From: Globisporangium splendens
Lineage: Eukaryota > Oomycota > Peronosporomycetes > Pythiales > Pythiaceae
Direction: 5' to 3'
NCBI GenBank assembly: GCA_006386115.1
Contig: VFIW01000008.1
Span: 186,001-250,000, forward strand
DNA length: 64,000 nucleotides
Shown here: positions 20,460 to 31,848 of the stretch, piece by piece
How positions within the stretch are numbered: position 1 is the stretch's first letter
How the letters are laid out: each line of letters opens with the position of its first letter
Position numbers and translations under genes: made by a program
Notes under the pieces: model-generated
What the model saw: only the letters and a program-made list of their open reading frames with translations
What the model was told of the DNA's origin: nothing
Database searches by the model: none

Positions 20460-21087
20460 TACATGAAGGTGGATCTGTTCCCAGATCTAGTGTGCCATAC
20501 ACCACCTTCAGCGTGCACTGTGGAGACACAAATAACAAAAGGGATTACGGTAAGACAGTCCCCACATGCACGTGTGACGTCATTCGATGACGTCACGAGT
20601 GTTCTCTGTGCTGATCAGTGCGGAATGTTGTTCTCATGTACTAATCAGTACAGAGTAATGACATCCATGTACTAATCAAGTACTGAGTGATGGTTCCTGC
20701 TTGGGAAACTGCACTGGCGACGAGACCGACGTGTCTCTGCCGCCTGAAGTGAGTGGCGCGAGCCAATCACTTTGCAGGGGTTTTATACAAGACTTGAAGT
20801 TCAAGCTTCTAGAAGATCCCGTAGGTTCAACCTCAGTGTACCCAAGGTTTTATACATCATATTCATAGGTTTTATTGTGTATGTTTAGGTTTTAGTTATA
20901 AAACCTCTAGGAGCCCTTGGGGTTCATTTGTAAGTAGCGACAGGAACCATAACTACATTTCAATTCAGTTGCAAATTTTCCTCCAAGTACTCAAGTTTTC
21001 TTCCTCCCTCCAAGTCGGAGATCGCTTCCTCTGGCACAAGCGTGTGTGCCGTGTTTGAGGGACTGTTGTTAACAGCGCCCTCTTACA
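20437..21087 (+). repeat. 3' LTR of gypsy B (A-like type)
   Basis: 651 bp, TGTAATGGGCC...CCTCTTACA, preceded by the polypurine tract GGAGGGGATGA. Near-identical inverted match to 6938-7586, including the TGTACTAATCAGTAC motifs and the paired GACGTCA sites. It differs from B's own 5' LTR (14588-15032). Confidence 0.88.
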
Positions 21088-21328
21088 TCCCGTAGGTTCA
21101 ACCTCAGTGTACCCAAGGTTTTATATATCAGATTCATAGGTTTTATTTCTGTATGTTTAGGTTTTAGTTATAAAACGTGTAGGATCCCTTGGGGTTCATT
21201 AGCAAGTAACGACAGGAACCATAAGCTCATTTCAATTCAGTTGCATTTTTGCCAAGTTCCTCTCAAGTCTTCCTCTCAAGCGCAAGCGTGCGTGCTGTGT
21301 TTGAGGCTGTCTCGGATAGCCTCTTACA
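21088..21328 (+). repeat. Partial LTR remnant directly after gypsy B
   Basis: Begins mid-LTR (TCCCGTAGGTTCAACC) and ends CCTCTTACA, matching the R/U5 part of B's truncated 5' LTR rather than the adjacent A-like LTR. It is likely the true right end of the original B element, with the A-like block inserted or converted before it. Confidence 0.75.
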
Positions 21329-22526
21329 GCGGGGTACAATGCTGTGGATCTTCGTCGCTCAACGACAGAGTCAGCAAATCAGGAAACTGGATGTACCTTC
21401 TTGACTCTCCTCGAGCAAGAAGAGCGTGTCCGAGAGAAAATCAACGTGATCTCACAGTGCTGCGACAGATTGTTGACTTAACCGAAACGAGCTCAATGCC
21501 TTCATGTCTTCAACGTTGTGCCCATCGAGCATTGTTCCTAAACCGTGATCGGCGTACGGCTCACGCTTCCGCGTCACTTCTGTAACCGGACACTTCCGAG
21601 CTACGCAGCACGGCACGTGTGTGAGGAAGCGTATGCAACGCTTCTCTCAAGGACTCTGTTCCAAAAGCTGTTGCCTGCTTCCTGCAGTGCAACAATCGGT
21701 TACCTGTAGGTCTCTATAGAGTAACCGTCGATAACCAAAGGCTTTAGTTAACGGTAAAAATGGAACTGTTTATTTGTTGGAGGTTGCCCTCTGTAGAACA
21801 ACCTGGATTATCTTTATGTAACTATGAACAATAGCAATCTCAAGTGTAATTACTCCCCATGGGGCAATGAGTGGCTATGAAAGACTAACGCTAGTTGTCT
21901 TATGTGATTGGATGAAATGCATGTTCAATTATATCCAATCGGAGGCGCCGTCACTCAGACTGGCTGCCGGCTCCACCGTGAAGGTTCGAGCAAGTACGAC
22001 GAACCTCATGGTTCGGTCTTAAACTTGTTGCGCGTACTCTACGTACCGCAAGGTTCGGTTTGGTTGTGTGGCACAACACAAGTGGGTAACCATGTTACAG
22101 TGTAACCCCGTTACAACTTCACTGCGTTTCAATAGGTCCACAAGAGCACGGAGTGCGACTCCACGAGGATGCGATTCTTTCTTCATGCCGAGAGACTTCT
22201 GCTGCTGGTACAGGTCAACAATGGCCTTCACATACGCGTCAATGGATCGACCCTAGCGCTTGCGGAGTTCCGTCGGCCATCTTAGACCGCTTGTTTCCTC
22301 GCGGGATGACAAAGTTGTCCAGAAAGTCAACGAGCTTCGCTTCACACACCAGCTCGCCATCACAAAAGCCCTTGGACGCGCACCACTCACGGTACTCCTT
22401 TTGCTTATTCATGTACTGCTTTTGTGTGTTTGCCGGCCGTTCATTGTCCTGACGAGCGAGGACGTTCACCACAGCGTTATGTAGCGGTTGCGCGTTGGCC
22501 ACGTTTACCGAGATGACGTCTGCCAT
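21329..22526 (-). pseudogene. Crypton-like tyrosine recombinase pseudogene, interrupted by a solo LTR
   Basis: Minus-strand coding from ATG 22526 (MADVISVNVANAQ). The N-terminal helical DNA-binding region reads KQYMNKQKEYREWC ... CEAKLVDFLDNFVI, then IDAYVKAIVDLYQQQ and, after excision of the LTR with one target copy, KREPYADHGLGTMLD and downstream helices. This order and these motifs are those I associate with stramenopile Crypton (DUF3504-type) recombinases. The catalytic C-terminal Arg/Tyr region is absent because the fragment stops at the gypsy B boundary. Breaks: a frameshift near 22247, the LTR insertion, and an in-frame TGA shortly after QQSVAAL. It could instead be a host gene derived from such an element. 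Confidence 0.6.
21581..22115. repeat. Solo LTR with 5-bp target duplication ACTTC
   Basis: 535 bp with ends TGTAACCGG...CCCCGTTACA (TG...CA), flanked by ACTTC at 21576-21580 and 22116-22120. Removing it with one ACTTC restores the Crypton-like reading frame exactly. No internal element sequence is present, so it arose by LTR-LTR recombination. It does not match the LTRs of A, B, C or the copia element. Confidence 0.85.
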
Positions 22527-23371
22527 CGGTTCCCCTCTGCTTGATCTTTTGTGCTGATCCGTCCTTTCGAGGTGCTGGTGGGAGAGGAAGGGGTGAGTGG
22601 GTGGGTGGGTGGTGGGAGGTGTTTGTGGAGGAGGCAAAGGAAAAACCTGGTCGTGAAGCGTGCCGATAACTTTTCACATTTTAGTAATTTAAGACAGATA
22701 TTTAATTATGGAGGATGATCTGGCTGTGAGATACACCCGTATTTCGCTCATGTCACAGTGCATCTATCAAGTATTTCATGTCCGAGTCCTCGGACCCGGT
22801 CCGGATTTGTTGGTAGATACTGCATCGTGGATGAAGGGTTAAGTGACAGATATCTGTTATAACACCGATGTTGCTTCAGAGCAACATTCCAGCCTGTCGT
22901 GTTGTCATTGAGTCGCAAGCCGCATTTTTGATTGTTGACTTGGACGTTAACTGCGCAACAGGCTGATCATTTGACGTCAAGCTTTGTAGGCGTAAAGGCA
23001 AATGGATCAACATTCTGCGTTGATTGGTATAGAAGACTCAGGCTGGGACTTCTGAACTAATCGGTGCAGAACATTGATCTCATGGACTAATTAGTGCAGA
23101 GTGATTTCATTATGTACTAATCAAGAACGGAATGTTGTTCGTATGACGTCACTAACGAGATGTAAACCCAGCATTGAAAAAAATGGGGTTTCACACCTCA
23201 AACAAACTCGACTTGATTTCCCCCTCTTATGCGTTTCCATTGCTATTTTGTGACTGAGCCATTGAACTCGAAAGTGTTGATCTCTGTCATGATCCTCAAT
23301 CGGATCCCATGTGATTTGTGAAAAAGCTTCGTTCGCGTTCACGTCCTTCACTTTTCAATTTTCCACGAACG
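22527..23371. other. Intergenic region upstream of the first SDR gene
   Basis: No convincing gene. 23010-23151 contains degenerate copies of the gypsy A/B U3 motifs (ACTAATCAGT-type blocks, GGAATGTTGTTC, TGACGTCA at 23144-23151), ending 220 bp before the SDR ATG. The rest shows nothing I can name. Confidence 0.5.
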
Positions 23372-24169
23372 ATGGTCCAGAAGACGGTCCTCATCACTGG
23401 CAGCACGCGCAGCATCGGCCTCAAGCTCGCAGAGCACTACATCAAGAGCGGATGGAACGTCATCGGCGCTGCTCGCGATCCTGCGACGGCCGACCAGGTG
23501 TGTGTCAATCCATGACGCACTCTCGTAGCTAACCGCGCATTTACGACCCGCTAACCATGTGTACGTTTTGGGTGTCATCATATCTCTTTGTCGTACGTTT
23601 AGTTGAAGGCGCTGTCGCCGTACAAGATCGTGCAGCTCGACAGCAGCGACGAAGCGTCCATTTTGAACGCGGCGAAGGCGCTTGAGGGCGAAGCGATCGA
23701 TTTGCTCATCAACAACGCCGGCATTCTCCTCGGCAGCGGTACCTTAGTGTCGACGACCAAGGAAGATATGCTCAAGCAGTTCGAAGTTAACAGTGTCGGG
23801 CCGTTCCTGGTCACGCGCGCGTTCATTCCACACCTCAAGGCTGCTGTGGCCAAGCACGGATCGGCGTACGTCGCGCAGATCTCGTCAGTCATTGGCAGCA
23901 TTACCCAGAACTTTGGTGGCTTCTACGGCTACCGAGCGTCAAAGGCTGCGCTCAACATGATCAACTCGAGTTTGGCGATTGATCTGAAGAACGACCAGAT
24001 CGGCGCTTTTGCGTTGCACCCTGGCTGGGTGCAAACGGATATGAACAAGGGTGAAGGCGAGATCACAGTTGAGACGAGCGTCAACGGTCTCGTCAGCGTC
24101 ATCGACAAGTTCACGCTTGAAGACACCGGCAAGTTCTACAACTACACCGGTGAAATCCTGCCATGGTAA
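23372..24169 (+). CDS. Short-chain dehydrogenase/reductase SDR-1 (two exons)
   Basis: Exon 1 23372-23497, intron 23498-23602 (GT...AG, 105 bp, CTAAC branch-like sites), exon 2 23603-24169; 230 aa, phase-0 junction. Classical NAD(P)-dependent SDR fold: TVLITGSTRSIG nucleotide loop, INNAG, Ser in QISSVIGS, and catalytic YRASK near residue 150. The closest architecture I know is the C-factor-like SDR group; the substrate is unknown. In the TGxxxGxG loop the middle glycine is Ser (TRSIG), unlike its paralogues, which may weaken cofactor binding. ATG 23372 is chosen because the paralogues start at the same place; the in-frame upstream extension lacks similarity. Confidence 0.88.
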
Positions 24170-24945
24170 ATATCTGTCTCCAGATGGTGCACGCCTGAAG
24201 TACGCCAAATCCAAACAAAACATATTGTGCACTTAGTAACTCGGCTCTCACAAAATGTAATGCAAGTGGTGGATAGTTTCCGAAAATCGATGCGCACGAT
24301 CGCAGCTCTTGGCAACTTCTTTCTTTGCTTTTGAGCTCATTTCTGTATTTGAGAATGTCAGCAGCAGCAGTTGAGTGGGTGCAGTTTGTTTACTCAATGA
24401 GAATAGCACACTGAAAATTCGAGCTTTGTGCTGCGATAGGTCTACCCAAGGTCACCTTCATCTGAGTCAGCTTAAAGTAGTCTTCACTCGAACCCTGTCA
24501 AGACGTAGAAACTAGAATATCCATTCTCTGTAGTATAGGGAGGGTAATGGATATTCTATTTCGCAAAGCATAACATAATATACCTCACAGCTTTGGTTGC
24601 ATGATTTTCTCGTTGCTGCCGCCGCTGAACCGTTGCATGTGTGTCTTCGGCTTTCATCGAGCCTGGTCAATACGACAAAAAATAAACAAGTATTTTGGGA
24701 TGCAGAGATAGGAAACGCATTCGCACCTTGTCTTGATCACTTTTCACTGTTTCGCGACGCGTGTCCAGCGTTCTTGTTTTTACGTTTGGATTCGTATAAT
24801 TCAAAGCGCATGGTCCAGCAGTGTGAATTTCGCCAAAGACGTCGTTACCGCCGTTTAGTTTCTTTTGCATGCTGCGAAGCCAGACCGCTATTTTTTGGCT
24901 CAACTCCATCGCATTTCTGTGTCTTACGTTTGGCTGCGTGTCGTA
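24170..24945. other. Intergenic region with a 13-bp stem hairpin
   Basis: No gene seen between the convergent SDR-1 and SDR-2. At 24513-24558, TAGAATATCCATT and its exact reverse complement flank a 20-nt loop, possibly a small hairpin or MITE remnant. Confidence 0.45.
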
Positions 24946-25766
24946 TTACCACGGAAGGTTCTTGCCCGTAAAGTCGTAGAACTTGCCCGAGTCCGCAAGC
25001 GTGAACTTGTCGATCACACCAACGAGGCCAGCGACGCTCGTATCAGTGGTCACGTCCCCCTCGTGACCCGTGAGGTCCGTGATCACATAGCCAGGGTGCA
25101 AAACGAAAGCACCAATGCTGTCGCTCTTCAAATCGATCGCAAGGCTCGAGTTGATCATATTCACGGCAGCCTTGGATGCGCGATAGCCGTAGCAGCCGCC
25201 GTCCACATTCCGTTCGATGCTGCCCATGTAGGACGAGATCTGGACCACAAACGCCGATCCGCACTGCGCCGCCGCTGCCTTCAGGTGCGGGATGAACGCG
25301 CGCGTCACCAAGAACGGACCGACACTGTTGACTTCGAACTGCTTCATCAGCTCGGTCTTCGTGGCCGATTCCAGTCCGTCGGCGGAAAAGATGCCTGCGT
25401 TGTTGATGAGCAGATCGATTGCGTCGCCCTCAAGTGCCTGTGCAGCGCTCTGGATCGACGCTTCGTCGGTGCTGTCGAGTTGCACGATCTTGTACGGCCC
25501 CAGCACTCTCAGCTATCGCCATCCACACCAAAACAGTCATCCAAGTGCCATCAGAGCATGTGAGTATATATATATATGCTTCTGGCAGGTTTGTGATATC
25601 CCATCGGCTTTCTCCTCGTGCAGTCGCACAGCCGCCGTACCGTGTCCGCTGCCGCCGGGTCGCGCGCCGCGCCGATGACGTGCCATCCGAGCTTGGCGTA
25701 GTGCTCCGCGAGCGTGAGGCCGATGCCGCGTGTGCTTCCTGTGATCAGCACCGTCTTAGGTGCCAT
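24946..25766 (-). CDS. Short-chain dehydrogenase/reductase SDR-2 (two exons)
   Basis: Exon 1 25766-25641 (ATG at 25766), intron 25640-25513 (128 bp, GT...AG, containing a TA microsatellite), exon 2 25512-24946; 230 aa. Same 42-codon first exon and phase-0 intron as SDR-1. Motifs: TVLITGSTRGIG, INNAG, QISSYMGS, GYRASK, and C-terminal DFTGKNLPW. Convergent with SDR-1. No lesions seen, so probably functional. Substrate unknown. Confidence 0.9.
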
Positions 25767-25938
25767 ACTCGACTGATTCAGTGCTTCTTTGGGCTCTGTT
25801 GTTTGTGTGGAGTGCTCCGCAAAATGCGGAATCGTGCGCCAGAGAGCGACAATCACTCTGTACAAGTCCAAACTTGCACTTTGCTTTTCAGCCAATCAGA
25901 CGTCACACATGTCGACGTCAGCATCCCGTTGGCACACC

Positions 25939-25953
25939 GAATGGCACACTTGG
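25939..25953. repeat. Target-site duplication of LINE-1 copy (3' side)
   Basis: CCAAGTGTGCCATTC on the minus strand, matched exactly at 30636-30650 on the 5' side of the LINE. Confidence 0.8.
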
Positions 25954-28900
25954 AGAGAGAGAAGATAATTCTATTTAACTTATGATCTACATATACTTTA
26001 AGAATTCCTGAGTCTCATTAACACTGCTGAGAGCGAAGTGTTTCTAAGTTTTGACGGTGTGGCACCGATATCATTGTCGAGTAGAGCTGCGACTTGGGAC
26101 ATAAGAACTTGATCATTTCCCCGCGATTCGTCGGTGAGTATCTTCGCACTCTTGGAGTTCATTGCCACGTTGGCGAGAAGATCGGCCATTTTGTTTTGTT
26201 CTCGTTTTGTGTGATTCCAGGAGATCCACGCAAAGTTGGCGATGATTTGGTTTACCCGAACTGCTAGTGGCTGCAACTCGGTCTGGCGTATTGAGGAGAA
26301 CCCGTTCTGGGCTGCGATAATCATTTGGCTGTCTCCGAAGACTTCCAACTTGACTTCATAGTGTTGTAGGCAGTGTGCACTGTATGCCAGACCATCTTTC
26401 AGTGCGTTGTATTCGCACCAATTGTTCGTGGCCTCCGGTCCCATGTACGCATAGCCGCATGCTTTGAGTCCCCATCGATTGCTACGTTCATTCAGGAAGA
26501 TGAATGCCCAACCGCTGCCTCCTGGACCTGGGTTGCCGCGTGCACCTCCATCGAAATACAGATGCGCCGTCGCCCATGCTCCCAGTTGCCGCGACAAGTC
26601 TTATCTCTCCAGTACGCTGAGCAGTTGGCTCAGGCAGGTTGCGTTGATCTTTTCTCCTTTGAGCGTTCTCATCCGATGAACCACAGCTCGCACTTGCATC
26701 ACACACGCTGTCCACACACACTTGGTGCTTTCTTCGATAGCAACGTGTTGCCGTTCATGCACTATTTCCACTCTCGTTCTCCACAGCAATACTAGGATGC
26801 TTGATGTGACGATAAACCACAGTTTCTGTAGTGCTGTCGAGTGTTCCGGAGTAGTGAACCCGAAGTGCTTTTCCAATTCCCGGAGCAAAGATCGTTGACC
26901 TGGCGGGGCTGTGCGGCTGGCAATATGAGGCAGGAAGAGATTGAGTGCTTGCTCCGTCAATGTTCGGCCAATCCATCGCCCGAGGAACGCCGTCCACGCG
27001 GCTTGTGCTCGCTTGCAACTCCAGACTATGTGTGAGATAGTTTCTTTTGTCTCCCCACATCCGGCATTGCTTGGGCATGCCGAAGACTCGATCCCTCCTG
27101 GATGGAACTGGTTGAGCTGCATCGTAGATATCCGGTATGTCGTCCACATCCGATACGGCGTAAGACATCCTCGTTGTTTCCATAGATCTGCTGGTAGTCG
27201 GTACTGCACATGACTGTACCACCGATCAATTTTCGCGACCTCGTTAAGCTTGTCTACGAGTCCTCCGGGACCTTGATACAACTTGCTGTGCAGCCTCCGT
27301 GTTCGCGCTCAGTCAATTGTCTTCTGGGTGCTGTTTGGGGGGAGTACGTTCATGCACCAGCCACGGACAATGCGTCGTGAGCGGGTGCGGTTTGAATGTC
27401 CACCCTACAGTTTTTATTTCTTCTTCGATCATTGCAACGTCTTGTTGGCAAGTAGCATCCCCGGTCCAGTCGGTCACTGTCCAGAGAACTCCATTTGCTT
27501 GCCGTTGCATCTGAATGTAGTCCGTGTGGTTCCTCTCCGATACTGACACCGCGGTGATGGTTCCCATGCCGTTGCTGATCCACTTGTACTCTCGTTTTGT
27601 GTGTTTCCTGCTCCACGGCTCCTGGTGACTGATTAGCTGGTTGCCTGCATCGATTTCTATCTCCGGTGAGCATAGAATGATGCTGGTTACGATTTTCCGC
27701 AGTGTGGTCATTCGTTTGGACATGAGAGTCGCCGACTTGATTGGTAGCCGCACGGAGAACACTCGCTCCTCTTCCCGTCTCACGTTGAAGCTGGCCAAAT
27801 TGCATTCCTTCAGGAAAGAAACCGTTTTGACTGTGTACTGCCCGCCTTGACTGTCGATTATCCAGGGGTTGTCGTTCCACTGGAAGGATGGCCAGAACGC
27901 TCGAGTCTCTTCCGATAGCTGATGTATCGTCTGCTCAGGTTTTCTCCCAAAGTACACACCTACACGTCCGTCTGATCTCCACTCGAGGTCCACGGTCGGT
28001 AGCAAGGATTCCATTTGCCGCTTTAGATTGTCTTTCCACGCGGGATTGCGTCCCTCTGCAGCCACCAGGTCTTCACCGAGATACTCCCACCCGAGTCTGT
28101 GGATATTGTTCGTCTGGTACAGCCTTGTCTGTGCGTGCTGGCTTCGCTCCTTGGGTGAGATCGCGCAGCATCCCCAGTTTTGACTTTTGTCCTGATGAAC
28201 CTGTTCATGCCAAGCTTCTGTATACCTGTCTCGCACTCGCTGTAGCCACCGAGTTGTCCGCCGCATTGCTTGTCGCTCTATTGCCAGAGGTATTGAATAG
28301 AGACCAATACCTCCTTCCTTGACCGGCAGGTAGAGCAGGGAAGGACTCACCTTGTGCCGAGTGTCGATTTCCACAAAAATTGCTTTTGTAGATTCACTAG
28401 CTGGTCCACGACCTTCGCTGGGGGCTTGATGTAGCTGGCAGTGAACAGAATCGACGGTAGCAAGACCGAATTCAGTATAAGCACTCTCCCCACCACACTG
28501 TTGGAGACTTTGGTCGCGATAATCAATCTTGTTCGGAGCTTTTGCAGGCGATCCTCCCAATTAGCTTGCGTGATGTTCCCGGTTCCTATTTGGATGCCAA
28601 GGTACCTCACCGTCTCTCCATGCTTCAGGATTGGAATGCCGCATCTTTGTTCTTGGACTACTGCTGTGTTGAGACAGATGTAGCTGCTTTTCGTTGGTTG
28701 CACGTGCAGACCTGATTGCTGGCCAAACTCAGGCAGCAGCTGCATCAGTCAAGGCAGCTGTCTCCCTTGTTTCAAAAAGACAGCGGAGTCGTCGACAAAG
28801 GTTGAAATAAGATGGGGTTCTGTTCCGGATCTGGTCACACGAATTCCTTTCAAATGGGGGTCTTATTGTACTGCCAGTGCGAGAATCTCCGCGGCAACGA

Positions 28901-30635
28901 TAAACAGCAGAGGGGCCAGGGGGCAACCTTGACGAATGCCCGACTTGACCTCCCATTCTCTCGACAGTTCACCGTTCACCAGGTACTGCGCCGTAGTGTC
29001 CGAGTGCATTCGACGTACTAAATCCACAAATTGTACCCAAAAGCCGAACTTGCTCAGCACAAGGTACAGAAAGTCTCTGTCCAATGTGTCGTAAGCCTTC
29101 ATGAAGTCAAGCATCGCAATTCCCGGAGCGTCATCGAACCCTTCAGTGCTGCTGTGGTACGCTTTATCCAATGCGGCTTGCATGATGAGGATCGCGTTCT
29201 CCATCAGTCGGTCGCGTACGAATCCTTGTTGTTCTTCACCGATGATCCACAGAAGGATGTCTTGCAACCTTGTTGCTAGGACTTTTGCAAACAACTTGTA
29301 TGTGGTCGTAAGCAGAGTGATTGGTCTGTAATCGAGGGGATTTGGCGAATCTCCTTTCTTGTGCAACGGCATCACGATTCCTTGACCGAATGATCTTGGC
29401 ATGGGTGCCCCGCGTCGGATGTTGTTGAATTCCCGCACCAAAACGTCGACCATCGCGTCCTCGCAATCCTTGTAGAAGTCATTGTTCAGACTGTCCACGC
29501 CACCTGCCTTATGCCGATGTAAAGCCGCGATCGCCTCTCGTACTTCTTTTTCGGTAATGGGTGCCATCAAGTCTTGGTTTTGCGCTTCCGTGACTTTCCG
29601 AGTTTCCGGAATGTACACCAATGCATCGAATCGTTGTTCAGCCTTGTGCGGAGGGACCGTAGCATGGCTCTGGCCGGTGATTTGGTGCCATTCAGCCCCC
29701 GTGATGTCCGCTAGACTCGCGTTTGGTGGGTGGTATCTTCCGGAGGTTGGTTCCAATCGCGAAATTGTTTGATCCCGCTGCCAGTCGGCGATCCTCCGAA
29801 AGAAGTGACGAGCATCCCCCTGCGTTGCTTGCATATACTTACCGAATTTAAACTCTGCTGCCTCTCTTGCCGCGTTTGCTTGTTCTTCGATCAGCTGACG
29901 CCTTGAGCGTTTCACAGGTTGGTGCTGCTGATCCTCCAACTTTTGCCGATATCTTCGTACTTACCGCTTCTCTGCTCGACTCACTCTCAGTATTGCTTTG
30001 ATGATCCGCTGCTCCAGGTGGCTCCACTCGATTGGTCCTTCACTCTGCATCAGCTCCAGCTCGCGACTGATTGCTTTTGCACCCCAGTCCGCACCAAGTC
30101 AGGACGCGAAGTACGTATCGGGTACCTGCACTTGTTCACATTCCTTGGTCTCTGCGGTTGACTCGTCCATTTCAAATGCAGAACTACTGCTTGGTGGTCC
30201 GAGTAGCGCTTGGGTAGCTCTATGGCCTCCCATTGCACGGCGCTGCCCAGATTCCCTGCTATATAGAATCGGTCAAGTCGACTGTCTAAGTTTTTTCTCC
30301 AGTATGTGAAATGCTCCGTCGGTTCCCGCTGCACTGGCCACTCCGGATCCTCCACTAGCTCCCGTGCGTCGTGTATGTTCCACTCCGTCACTAATCTTCT
30401 CAGTTCTGCACTTTCGCATTACATCGGTAGCAGAACTCCTCTTTGGTACCGGTCCCGTTTCTTGTCGAGCACACAATTGCAGTCACCTCCGAGCACTGCT
30501 GCTGCACGATGAGTCCAGAACTCCTCGTTTAGGCGTCGGAAGAAGTGTTCTCGCTCTGCTTTCTTGTTGGATGCGTACACGTTAATCCACACCACTCCCT
30601 TGGACTTGATAGCGACTGTGCGATTTGTCCACTTG
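25954..30635 (-). mobile_element. 5'-truncated APE-type LINE (left-arm copy)
   Basis: 4.68-kb fragment starting inside the endonuclease domain and ending with the family's TC-rich 3' tail, flanked by a 15-bp target duplication, so truncation happened at insertion. ORF2 fragments: endonuclease GGDCNCVLD (Phe of GGDFN changed to Cys) and SDHQAVV; RT with LDFMKAYDTLD, GIRQGCPLAPLLF and FVDDSAVF; C-terminal zinc finger (CPSNAGC); RNase H with YFDGGARGNPGPGG. In-frame stops and frameshifts break it into pieces (for example at 30420-30422 and 28863-28865). It is not active. Confidence 0.9.
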
Positions 30636-30650
30636 GAATGGCACACTTGG

Positions 30651-31036
30651 GTTGTCCAGACCCTCGAGGGTCTCGTACAGTTTCCAGAGACCTGCCTCAT
30701 AGCGCGATGGCGGCGACCTCGGCGCTGCCGCCAGCACATGCGCTGCGGCGGCAGACGCGGATTAGATGGCGCCAGTCTCTCCCGCGCTCCTACGAACGTG
30801 GGCGATTGCTCTGTTCGAAGAGCCCCACGCCGTCGTCGTCAGTCGTCTGCGTGGTGATGATCCCGCGTGCAGTCTCAACGATGGAGAGCAACAAGGTGCA
30901 CAACGACGGCGTCTGTTGCTGCTGAAGAAACGATAGATCATTGTAAGTTATGCTTAGGTGCTGCTCTGCTACGAGTGAACCATACGCATACGGCATGCTT
31001 TAAAGCAGAAGCGTGAGAATGCGCCGGCACCATCCT
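30651..31036. other. Intergenic, between LINE copy and SDR-3
   Basis: Open frames here are short and unconvincing. It is duplicated in the right arm at 45467-45852. I see no recognisable gene. Confidence 0.4.
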
Positions 31037-31848
31037 CTACCACGGCTGAGCCTCCCCCTTGAAATCGAAGAACTTGCCGCTGTCCGCCAGCGCAAGCGAG
31101 TCGATGGCGCGCATCATGCCCGACACGCTGGTGTCGGCGGTGATGTCGCCGTGGTTCTCCGTGAGGTCGGTCATCACGAAGCCCGGGTGCAGCACGAAGG
31201 TGCCGATGCTGTCTGGCTTGAGATCCACAGCCAGGCTCGCATTGATCATGTTGAGCGCCGCCTTGGACGCGCGGTAGCCATAGTACCCGCCGGTCTTGAA
31301 GCCAAAGTACGGCTCGCCGCAGAGCGCGATGCTGCCCAAACGCGACGTGACGTGGACGACGTGCGCGCTGCCGCGCGCCTTCACAGCCAACCGCAAGTGC
31401 GGGAGGAAAGCGCGTGTGACCAGGAACGGGCCGACAGAATTGATTTCGAACTGCTTGAGCAAATCGTCCTTCGTCGTTGCATCCAGGTAGCCTCCAGCAA
31501 AGATGCCCGCATTGTTGATCAGAAAATCAATGGCTTCCCCTTCGAGCTCCTCCGCTGCGTTCAGAATCGACGCTTCGTCACCCGTGTCGAGTTGCACGAT
31601 CTTGAACGGCTCGAGCGCTTTCAGCTAGCACAGTTTCGGCAGATAACAAGACACCCGTGACTCACCAGAAGACGCCAAGTGCATATGATCAGAGGATGGA
31701 CTCGGAACTGCTGAGAACCTACCTGCTCCGCTTGGCTGAGGTCACGAGCTGCGCCGATGACCTTCCAGCCACGCTGCTTGTAGAGTTCGGCAAACTTGAG
31801 CCCGATGCCGCGCGTGCTTCCTGTGATCAGCACCGTCTCCTGGTCCAT
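31037..31848 (-). CDS. Short-chain dehydrogenase/reductase SDR-3, left-arm copy (two exons)
   Basis: Exon 1 31848-31723, intron 31722-31625 (98 bp, GT...AG), exon 2 31624-31037; 237 aa. Motifs: TVLITGSTRGIG, INNAG, HVTSRLGS, GYRASK; C-terminal DFKGEAQPW. It differs from SDR-1/2 by a small insertion after the active-site serine strand (CGEPYFGFKTGG). Identical by eye to 44655-45466 in the right arm, so gene dose is doubled and the two copies could form long dsRNA if transcripts read through the spacer. Confidence 0.9.

Larger units (their letters stand above)
14588..21328 (+). mobile_element. Ty3/gypsy retrotransposon B, mosaic, head-to-head with A
   Basis: Plus-strand element: truncated LTR (14588-15032), gag without its N-terminal start, frameshift site, protease, RT-RNase H-integrase-chromodomain, LTR (20437-21087), then a second partial LTR (21088-21328). 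Gag and the outer LTR pieces belong to one subfamily. From about 16240 to 21087 the sequence is a close inverted copy of gypsy A 6938-11784. The join sits inside the protease-RT linker (NSNKEG|SLARGD) and skips about 700 bp present in A. No matching target duplication: the right flank is GCGGG. Confidence 0.85.

Noticed and set aside
21241..21585. 114-codon plus-strand ORF
   Set aside because: It starts inside an LTR remnant and runs antisense through the Crypton-like pseudogene; no motifs.
31013..31660. 215-codon ORF opposite SDR-3 (and its copy at 44843-45490)
   Set aside because: It overlaps the exon of a clear SDR, has Arg/His-rich low-complexity composition and no independent support.
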